From a bacterium (lineage in GTDB: Bacteria; Myxococcota; UBA727; JAUIJE01), in contig JAUIJE010000007.1 in assembly GCA_030431455.1 (NCBI GenBank), forward strand, positions 186,001-250,000: a stretch of DNA of 64,000 bases. The letters run 5' to 3'. Below the pieces are notes generated by a model that was given only the letters and a program-made list of their open reading frames with translations, ran no database searches and had not been told where the DNA came from. Made by a program: the position numbers and the translations under genes. Shown in pieces: positions 35,240-41,991 of this stretch. Position 1 is the first letter of the stretch; the number at the start of each line of letters is the position of its first letter.

Positions 35240-37540
35240 TTACAGCGTGTTGAACACAAACGGGAAGCTGATGATCACCGAGCCCCCGGTGGGCTTGGGA
35301 AACTTCCACGTCTTGACTTTGCCCATCATGCACGTGATCGCGGCCGCGCTCTTCAGCGTCGACTGTTTGTTCTTCACGATGGAGACACGGCCGTCGGTGT
35401 TGATGGTCCATTCGAGCTGGACGCGCCCGGACAACCCCGACTGCACGCGCAGCTGCTTTTCGTAGCAGTACTGAATCTCGCCGATGTGGCTTTGGATGAC
35501 GCGCAACACCGCGGCCTTGTCGATGCTGCCCTGCCCCTTCTTCTTGTACGAGCGCTTGAGCTGCTTGACCCGGCCTTTCACTTTGCGGGTCTGTTTGCCC
35601 CCCAACTTGCCGGTGCCGCCGCCGCCCTTCTTCAAGATGCTCGCCAGCGACGACGTGTCCGGACCGCCGGCCGCGCCCCCGATCTGAACCCCCTTCGGGC
35701 CTTTGCCGATGAGGCCGCTGGTTTTGAAGCCCGACGCGCCAGGCACCCGCACGCTCTTGATGTTGCTCATCGCCGCGGTGAGGTTCTGGTTGCCGCCCTT
35801 TTTCGACGTGGGCACTTTGTCGAGCACGTCGAGCACGCCGCGCTTGGTCGGGGCCGGCTTCTCTTTCGGCTGCGGCTCCACCTTCTGCTCGGGTTGCTTG
35901 GGCTGCTCCTCGGGCACGATCTCTTCTTCGGGCATGGGCTCCGGCTCTTCGGGCTCGGGCAGCTCCATCTCCACTTCTTTTTCCTCGATGACCTCCGCGA
36001 AGCCGTCGTCCTCGAGTTGGATCACGGTCTCTTGCAGCGATCGGTACTGCGCGATCCACGCCACCACCCCGATCAACAACCAGGTCACGCCCCCGCTGCC
36101 GAACGAAGACAACCAGAGCTTGCGGCGGCTTTTCTCGTCGGCGCGCTGTTCGGCGCTGCCCACCAAATCGGGCCGGTGGCCGAGCCGGACAAACACCCGG
36201 TCGCCGTACAGGTCGAGGCTGGCCATGTCCGACGCCGCCAGCGGCACCTTCTTGCCCGAGCCGCCCGCGGCCTGGGAGATGTCCACTTGTTGGCCGTCGC
36301 GCAGCAGCTGTCCGCGCACGCCGTCGGCGAGCTTGACCTCGGCCACGTGGCCTTTTTTGTGCGAGACCAGCGCCACCGGTCGCTTCATGCCCCGGTCGAT
36401 GCGCGCCTCTTTGGTCAAGCGCCGGCCGAACCGGAACGTCTGGCCTTCGGTGAGCTCGGCGTGGTCGACGATGCGCTCGCCTTGGTAGTGAATGACCTCG
36501 ACCAGCGGGGTGCCCCCTTTGGGGGGCTTGGGCTCCGGCTCGGCCCGGACCAGGGTCTGCACCAGCGACCACAGCGGCGGTCCGTCGTAGACGTCGTCGT
36601 CTTCGTCCTCGTCGAAAAAGTCCCCGCTCGGCTCGAACGTGATCGCGGGCAGATCGTCGACGACGTCGGGGATCGCCATCCCGAGCTCGGCCTCGAGGGC
36701 GGACGACGACGACGCGGGCGCCGGGGCACGCGCGGGCGCGGGCTCGGGGGCCTTCGCGGCCATCGGCTGCGGGACCGCAGCGGGGGGCTGGGGAATGACC
36801 GGCTCGGCCACCGGCTGCGAGTCCTCATCGGAGAACGGCGCGGCCGGGGGGCGGTGGCGCACGTCGGTGGCCTCGGGGTCGTAGCCCGTGGGCATGGTCG
36901 ACTCCACCGCGGGGGGCGCGACCCGGGGGTCGTCGATGGCCAGGGTCTGCTCGTCTAGGAACGGTGCCTCACCCGGGGGGGCCGACGACAGCTCGATGGG
37001 CTGGGGCGCCACCGGCGCGGGCTTGGCCGCGGCTTTGCCTTCCCCCGAGGGTTGGCGGGCGCGGGCCAGGGCCTCCCGCAGGCGGCCTTCGTCGACGACG
37101 GTTTCGTCCTCGTCGTCGTCGCCGGCCCCGATCGCCGGGGTCTTGGCCAGGGCCGTGGCGGGCAGCTCCTCGGACGGCAGGTTGCTGCCCTCGGGGGCCA
37201 AGCGGGTGGCGGGCACCTCGCCGAACTGCGCTTCTTGGGGCGCGTTCATGTGCTTGAGCTTGAGCGCGAACCGGCCGATGCCGACGTCGTCGCGCGCGCC
37301 GATCACGGTCGGCTGCGTGACCCGCTCGCCGTTGACGGTGGTGCCGGTCGCGCTTCCCCCGTCCTGGATCGCGATGCCCCCGGCGAGGGGAAACAGCACC
37401 GCGTGGCGCCGGCTGATGTTGGGGTCGTCGAGGACAATGTCGCAGCGCGGGTCACGCCCGATCTCGAGGTTTTCCCCGCTCGCCATCTCGGTGCCGAGGA
37501 ACTGACCATCTTTGAACAGGAAGACTTGAACAATCAGCAC
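35240..37540 (-). CDS. FHA-TM-TonB-like protein with AgmX/PglI-type C-terminus (GltG-like)
   Basis: Starts at GTG 37540 with GAGGAG five bases upstream. Residues 1-95 are an FHA domain (EIGRDPRCDIVLDDPNISRR), which binds phosphothreonine in the cytoplasm. A ~270-residue Pro/Ala/acidic linker follows, then a second small beta domain (365-455), a single membrane helix (475-498), and a periplasmic Pro/Glu-rich stretch typical of TonB. The C-terminal ~95 residues (AAVLRVIQSHIGEIQYCYEK, then GRVQLEWTINTDGRVS) form the TonB-like AgmX/PglI domain, with its Cys pair at 692 and 737. This is the layout of GltG in the Myxococcus gliding machine, which contacts outer-membrane components to transmit force. 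Confidence 0.85.
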   Translation of the reverse strand: MLIVQVFLFKDGQFLGTEMASGENLEIGRDPRCDIVLDDPNISRRHAVLFPLAGGIAIQDGGSATGTTVNGERVTQPTVIGARDDVGIGRFALKLKHMNAPQEAQFGEVPATRLAPEGSNLPSEELPATALAKTPAIGAGDDDEDETVVDEGRLREALARARQPSGEGKAAAKPAPVAPQPIELSSAPPGEAPFLDEQTLAIDDPRVAPPAVESTMPTGYDPEATDVRHRPPAAPFSDEDSQPVAEPVIPQPPAAVPQPMAAKAPEPAPARAPAPASSSSALEAELGMAIPDVVDDLPAITFEPSGDFFDEDEDDDVYDGPPLWSLVQTLVRAEPEPKPPKGGTPLVEVIHYQGERIVDHAELTEGQTFRFGRRLTKEARIDRGMKRPVALVSHKKGHVAEVKLADGVRGQLLRDGQQVDISQAAGGSGKKVPLAASDMASLDLYGDRVFVRLGHRPDLVGSAEQRADEKSRRKLWLSSFGSGGVTWLLIGVVAWIAQYRSLQETVIQLEDDGFAEVIEEKEVEMELPEPEEPEPMPEEEIVPEEQPKQPEQKVEPQPKEKPAPTKRGVLDVLDKVPTSKKGGNQNLTAAMSNIKSVRVPGASGFKTSGLIGKGPKGVQIGGAAGGPDTSSLASILKKGGGGTGKLGGKQTRKVKGRVKQLKRSYKKKGQGSIDKAAVLRVIQSHIGEIQYCYEKQLRVQSGLSGRVQLEWTINTDGRVSIVKNKQSTLKSAAAITCMMGKVKTWKFPKPTGGSVIISFPFVFNTL

Positions 37541-37577
37541 CGGCGCTCCTCGGCAGCGGGCGGGTCGACGGCGCGCG

Positions 37578-38009
37578 TCAGCGCAGGCTGTCGTCGATTT
37601 CCTGGTGGAAGTTCTCGCGCTTTTTCACCAGGGTGCGGAGGGAACTCGAGCGCCGCTCGAACAGGTAAATCGCATTGGCCTTGTTGGTCTGGCCTTTGAT
37701 CAGCCGCTCGTCGAAATCGATGCGCGCGGGCCCACGCCGGGTGAGCGCGGGGGCCCCGCCGTCGTCGACCGGCGCGTCCGCGGGTTCGTCCGCGGCGGGC
37801 TCTTCGGCCGGGGCCGGCTCCTCGGGGGCGGCCTTTTCCGGCTCGGGGGCTTTGGTTTTGGTCTTCGGCTTCTTGCGCGGCCGGCGCCGGCGGCGGGCGA
37901 GCCGGTCTTTGTCCGGCGTGGACAGCGACGCGCCGTCCGCCACCGTGGGCAGCGAAAGACCCGGCAGCGACCAGGTCACGAGCAGGATGAACAACAACAA
38001 AGGGCGCAT
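37578..38009 (-). CDS. Small secreted protein of the Glt-like cluster
   Basis: A 143-aa protein. The chosen ATG at 38009 starts a signal peptide (PLLLFILLVTWSLPGLSL); a GTG three codons earlier is possible. The middle is a basic then Pro/Glu/Ala-rich linker. The last ~45 residues (RIDFDERLIKGQTNKANAIY, then LFERRSSSLRTLVKKRENFH) look like a conserved motif, which I believe recurs in short proteins beside GltG-type genes in myxobacteria; this has not been checked. It sits 37 bases before the FHA gene in the same operon. The function is unknown. Confidence 0.65.
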   Translation of the reverse strand: MRPLLLFILLVTWSLPGLSLPTVADGASLSTPDKDRLARRRRRPRKKPKTKTKAPEPEKAAPEEPAPAEEPAADEPADAPVDDGGAPALTRRGPARIDFDERLIKGQTNKANAIYLFERRSSSLRTLVKKRENFHQEIDDSLR

Positions 38010-38027
38010 GGTCGCCACGCTACCAGA

Positions 38028-39248
38028 TCACGGCCGCAGAGTTCTACCGTCCGGGATGAGCACGCCCGCATCGCCTTCTTCGAACTCGTTGCGCAGCTGT
38101 GCGGGACCGCGCAGGATGCGGCCCCCCGCGCCCACCGCGAACACCACGCGCCCGACGCCGTGCACGCCGCGCCACTCGATGTTGGGCTCGATGTCGGTCT
38201 TTTGGTACTCGCCGTTGCCGATGTAGTTGTACACCGAGCCGGCCAGGCCCACCGCGAACAGGTCGTCGCCGCCCGCGGAGTAAATGCTCTGCACGTAAAT
38301 CGGCAAGTCCATCTTGTAGTCGCGCAGGTTCCAGTTGTCGCGCCCGTTGCGCCGGGCGACCATGCCGTCGGCCCCGACGACGAAGACCCCGTCCCCCACG
38401 AACACGCCGGCCAGCGACCGGGTCGTGCCCGTCTCGTCGAACGCCCAGGCCATGCCGTCGAAGCGGTACACCGACCCTTGGGGGCCCACCGCAAAGACAT
38501 TGTTGGGCCCGGCCCCCGCCACCCCCTTCAAGGGGGCGGTGAGCGAACTGTAGGTGCAGTACATCAAAGGACTTACTGGTCCGGCCGGGTCGCACAAAAA
38601 CGCGTCCGGGGGCAGGTCGATGCCCGCGTCGGGGTAGTTGGCGGGGCCGGCGTCACTGGCCGCGGTGATCTCTGGATAGGTGAGCTGCACCACCTGGCGC
38701 GAGGTCGTGGCCATGTCGATCAGATCGGTGCCGTCCCACCGAAAGATCGCGCCGTCGTCACCGACGATGAACGCATCGTCCTCGGCCACCACCCACACCC
38801 CAAACAACACGCCCGTGGTCGGGGCGGGCAGTTGGCGCCAGCTGCCCGCTTCCCGCACGATCACCGTGCCCGCCGCCCCCACCGCCATCACGAACTCGTC
38901 GTCCGGGGTGAGCGCCACGCCCGACACCGATCGGAGCTCTACCTCGGTGCCCGCGTCCTCCTGTGCCCACTGCCCCTCGTCGTAGCGCAACACCGCGCCC
39001 TCGGTCCCCACCGCGTACGCGCGGACATCGCTCAACACGTGCACGTCGTGCAGGGTCTGGATCTCGGGGAACGGTTGGACCAACACCCACCCCGGGTCCG
39101 GCTCGCCCGCGTCGGGCCCATCGATGGGGTTGCAGTCCTCACACGCCACCGCCCCCACGAGGAGCAACGCGGTCAGTCCGCGGCGCAGCGTCTCACCGCC
39201 CCGCCCGCCTTTGCTTCCTGGTACGCTCGATGAGTCATGCTGCGCCAA
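38028..39248 (-). CDS. Beta-propeller-like lipoprotein heading the Glt-like operon
   Basis: I place the start at TTG 39248, with a strong AGAGGAG six bases upstream; no ATG or GTG gives a full signal peptide. The signal peptide ends ALLLVGAVACEDC, a lipobox. The 370-residue mature part has at least five repeats of a short blade pattern: YAVGTEGAVLRYDEGQW, MAVGAAGTVIVREAGSW, FIVGDDGAIFRWDGTDL, FAVGPQGSVYRFDGMAW, FVVGADGMVARRNGRDNW and FAVGLAGSVYNYIGNG. This is a YCF48-like or related propeller. It is the first gene of the leftward cluster. Its start overlaps that of the divergent VWA gene by 12 bases. Confidence 0.7.
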   Translation of the reverse strand: MAQHDSSSVPGSKGGRGGETLRRGLTALLLVGAVACEDCNPIDGPDAGEPDPGWVLVQPFPEIQTLHDVHVLSDVRAYAVGTEGAVLRYDEGQWAQEDAGTEVELRSVSGVALTPDDEFVMAVGAAGTVIVREAGSWRQLPAPTTGVLFGVWVVAEDDAFIVGDDGAIFRWDGTDLIDMATTSRQVVQLTYPEITAASDAGPANYPDAGIDLPPDAFLCDPAGPVSPLMYCTYSSLTAPLKGVAGAGPNNVFAVGPQGSVYRFDGMAWAFDETGTTRSLAGVFVGDGVFVVGADGMVARRNGRDNWNLRDYKMDLPIYVQSIYSAGGDDLFAVGLAGSVYNYIGNGEYQKTDIEPNIEWRGVHGVGRVVFAVGAGGRILRGPAQLRNEFEEGDAGVLIPDGRTLRP

Positions 39249-41300
39249 TTGATAGCTCCTCTGACCATGGCCGCTCTTTGTACGGGGAGCGGCTGCACCG
39301 ATGCACTTTTGTATCACACCACCGAAGTGCCGGCGCAGCCGAACAAGGTCACGTTCACCGGACAGGTGTGCACCGACAACCCTGCCGAGCGTCAGTTTCC
39401 GCTCCGGGTGGTGTTCTTGGTCGACGCCGCCCCCGACGTGCCCCCGGGTTTGCCCGGCGGCGACGTGGCGACGTTGAGCCTGCGCCGGGCCCAGGCGGTG
39501 CGCGACGTGGTCACGGTGTTGCGCGGCCCCGACGTGGAGTTCGCGTTGGTCCGGTATGGCGGGCAAGTGTTCGTCGGTCCCGCCGGTGGCTTCACCGCCA
39601 CCACCCAGCTCATCGACGAGGCCGCCGGGGCGTTGACCGTGCCCATCCCCGGTGGCGCCGACGGCCAGCGCCGCACCGCGGCCGCGCTTCAGACCGCGTC
39701 CAGCCTCATCACCGGAGACATTTTGTCGTCGCCCAAGGGCGTGCGGTCCCGCACCACCTACGTGATCGTACATCTGCAATCGGGTCCCACCCACGACTGC
39801 GTGATGTGGGCGCAGACCGACGGCGAGTGCCAAATCGAATGTGGCCGCAGCCCCAACGACGTCTGCCCGGCTTCGACCGACGCCGCCGGCTTGGCCCAAA
39901 TGTCGTGCAGCGCGAGCTGCACCCTGCGCAAACGCATTGCCGACCTCCGCGACTACGCGCTCGACAACGGGGCCGCCTCCTTCGTGTACCACAGCCTCGA
40001 CGTGAGCCAGCTGTCCGACGACGGCGCCTGGCGGGACATGACCGAGGACGAGCTCACCCGCTATTCCTTTTCCGGTGGCGGCGAATACCGTCCGGTGTGC
40101 CGCCGCGACCCGATGACCGGCAACCTCACGCCCCCCGGCTGCGGCGTCAAGAACCTCACCTTCCTCACCCTCGACATCCAGTCCGCGCGCAACGTGTTCG
40201 TGAAAAAATCGTTCATCGTCTCCAACCTCAACGTGCGCAACACCAACGACGGCCCCATCCCGGACAGCGACGCGGATGGTCTCAGCGACGCCGCCGAGGC
40301 GGAGCTTGGCACCAATCCCCGCGCCGCCGACACCGACGGCGACGGCATCCAAGACCGGGTCGAGCAGCTGCTCTCCACCGTCAACCTTGACCCCCTCAAC
40401 CCCGACGAACCGCCGGTGTGTGCATCGGTGGCCCCGGAGGCCGACACCGATGGCGACGGGCTCACCGACTGCGAAGAAATGTTGTTGCGCATGGACCCGA
40501 CGTTGTTCGACACCGACGCCGATGGCGTCCCGGATCTGCTCGAGTTCCTCGCCGGCACCAACTTCCTCGACAACGACACCCTCATCGACAGCGACTTCGA
40601 CGGCGCGCAGAACATCACCGAGATCCGCGCCCACACCGACCCCCGCTCCGCCGACGCGCAGTCCCGGGCCCAGTACTCCTACCTCTACAAAGAAGAGAAC
40701 CTCGGCATCCGCGAGACGAAGTTCACCTCCCAACCGCGCGAGATCAGCGGCGTGACCGTCGAAGAGGTCGGCCCCACCACGTCGGTGGGCAACGGCATGA
40801 TCGCGTACCTGCAGCGTGACCCGCCGGTGCTGGCCTGGCGCGACCCCGACGATGACGTCGTGGGCCAAGGGGTGCCGATCACCGAGGCCGGTACCTACAC
40901 CCTCTACACCGGGTGTGCCGGCGACCGGACCAACGCCGACCCCAACGAGGACAAACAGACCGGGTGCGCCGGCAAGTACGTGCAGGTCACGGTCACCCCC
41001 GAGATCTTCCTGCCCTACTCCGTCGACGAGCTGGTTCGGGTCTCGGTGGCCGAGCGGGAATGCCACGACTTCCGGGTGCGCAACGTGACCCTGGTGCAAA
41101 CCCTCAACGCCGACGGCAAGGGCATCGGCAACAACGACATCCGCATCTACTTCGGCCAAGTCCCCATCGACCGGCCGGACACCTTCGGCATCTACCGGGT
41201 GGCGCAGTTCAACTACACCTTCCTGGAGCCGTCGACCAAAAGCCCGAACATCTCCGACCAACCGGTGGAGTCCTTCCGCTTCGTGCTGTTTGGAGACTGA
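39237..41300 (+). CDS. Cys-rich lipoprotein with VWA-like domain and TSP3 calcium repeats
   Basis: A lipoprotein signal (LTMAALCTGSGC) opens a 687-aa protein. Residues ~55-330 form a VWA-like fold (LRVVFLVDAAPDV, VEFALVRYGGQVFV, RTTYVIVHLQSGP), but the MIDAS is changed from DxSxS to DAAPD, so normal metal-dependent ligand binding is doubtful. Six or more Cys lie in a cluster such as CQIECGRSPNDVC. Next come TSP3-type calcium repeats (DSDADGLSD, DTDGDGIQD, DTDGDGLTD, DTDADGVPD), then a C-terminal beta domain of about 230 residues. This combination recalls the Cgl adhesin lipoproteins (CglB/CglD) of Myxococcus gliding. Divergence from the Glt-like operon supports a joint function. Confidence 0.75.
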   Translation: MLRQLIAPLTMAALCTGSGCTDALLYHTTEVPAQPNKVTFTGQVCTDNPAERQFPLRVVFLVDAAPDVPPGLPGGDVATLSLRRAQAVRDVVTVLRGPDVEFALVRYGGQVFVGPAGGFTATTQLIDEAAGALTVPIPGGADGQRRTAAALQTASSLITGDILSSPKGVRSRTTYVIVHLQSGPTHDCVMWAQTDGECQIECGRSPNDVCPASTDAAGLAQMSCSASCTLRKRIADLRDYALDNGAASFVYHSLDVSQLSDDGAWRDMTEDELTRYSFSGGGEYRPVCRRDPMTGNLTPPGCGVKNLTFLTLDIQSARNVFVKKSFIVSNLNVRNTNDGPIPDSDADGLSDAAEAELGTNPRAADTDGDGIQDRVEQLLSTVNLDPLNPDEPPVCASVAPEADTDGDGLTDCEEMLLRMDPTLFDTDADGVPDLLEFLAGTNFLDNDTLIDSDFDGAQNITEIRAHTDPRSADAQSRAQYSYLYKEENLGIRETKFTSQPREISGVTVEEVGPTTSVGNGMIAYLQRDPPVLAWRDPDDDVVGQGVPITEAGTYTLYTGCAGDRTNADPNEDKQTGCAGKYVQVTVTPEIFLPYSVDELVRVSVAERECHDFRVRNVTLVQTLNADGKGIGNNDIRIYFGQVPIDRPDTFGIYRVAQFNYTFLEPSTKSPNISDQPVESFRFVLFGD

Positions 41301-41304
41301 GACC

Positions 41305-41844
41305 ATGCGCAGCCTCATTGTGATCAGCTTGTCATGTTTTGCCCTCGCCGCCTGCGACTTCGGGTCCGAAGGCGCGTTCACGTCGGGCGCGGACCTCCTC
41401 ACCTGCGACGGCTCGGTGCCGGTGTGCAACACCACCGCGGGCTGCAAGATGATCGAAGAGGACCACTACATCGAGGGCGAGTTCCCCGGATTTCGCCAGT
41501 TCATCGTCGAGACCGCGGGCGAAGCCTACATCCGGATCAAGATTTACTGGCGCACCCAGCTGTCGCCCGGGAGCGACACCGAGATTCGTTGGTTCGAGCC
41601 CGCCTGCGTCGAGAACTACCGCTACGAGAGCCAAGGCCTCAACATCTTCGACGAGGCCGACGGCGCGGGCATCTGGTACAAAGACGAGCGCGTGTTCCGC
41701 GCGGGCGACCACCTGATCGAGATTCGCTCCGACGCCACCGGGGAGTACATCCTGCGCCCCGAGGTGCTCACCGTCTCCGAATGGGAAGCCCAACAAGCGC
41801 CCGAACTCGGCGAAGGCGGCTCGCCCATCACCATCCCGTTCTAA
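41305..41844 (+). CDS. Small lipoprotein (CglC-like by context)
   Basis: Starts at ATG 41305, four bases after the VWA gene, with GGAG upstream; the two form an operon. A signal peptide with lipobox (SLSCFALAACDFG, Cys16) leads to a ~160-residue domain that looks like a beta-sandwich or pre-peptidase C-terminal-type fold: FPGFRQFIVETAGEAYIRIK, TEIRWFEPACVENYR and HLIEIRSDATGEYILRPE. Two Cys pairs are near the N-terminus. It may be an accessory subunit of the neighbouring surface adhesin. Its resemblance to CglC rests on size and context and needs a search. The stop codon lies in the loop of a strong hairpin. Confidence 0.65.
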   Translation: MRSLIVISLSCFALAACDFGSEGAFTSGADLLTCDGSVPVCNTTAGCKMIEEDHYIEGEFPGFRQFIVETAGEAYIRIKIYWRTQLSPGSDTEIRWFEPACVENYRYESQGLNIFDEADGAGIWYKDERVFRAGDHLIEIRSDATGEYILRPEVLTVSEWEAQQAPELGEGGSPITIPF

Positions 41845-41859
41845 GGGGATGGTGATGGG
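41824..41859. terminator. 14-bp perfect hairpin spanning the stop codon
   Basis: CCCATCACCATCCC (41824-41837) pairs with GGGATGGTGATGGG (41846-41859) around an eight-base loop that contains the TAA stop of the lipoprotein gene. No T-run follows (TAGGATTG), so it is either an atypical terminator or a 3' mRNA-protecting structure. The left arm codes for the last residues of the protein. Confidence 0.6.
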
Positions 41860-41879
41860 TAGGATTGTTCGCGCTGGCG

Positions 41880-41990
41880 ATCGTTGCGAGCCCCCGAGCT
41901 GATTCAGGCACGGCGTGCGCCTCGCTCGCGTCACGCGCCACCGGCGCGTAGATTCGTACGCCTCGCTCACCCTCACGCGCGAAGCGCGTA
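41880..41990. repeat. Dispersed intergenic repeat, copy 1
   Basis: This gap between the small lipoprotein and the kinase gene begins with ATCGTTGCGAGCCCC, continues with a TTCAGGC segment, then two runs of CGCCTCGCTC followed by CACGCG. The same blocks in the same order occur at 62146-62225. Short inverted repeats (CACGCG / CGCGTG) are frequent. It codes for nothing visible. Confidence 0.6.
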
Positions 41991-41991
41991 G

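Noticed and set aside
39249-41447. Long N-terminal extension of the propeller lipoprotein frame
   Set aside because: It is antisense to the VWA-TSP3 gene. A signal peptide with a strong ribosome site at TTG 39248 marks the true start.
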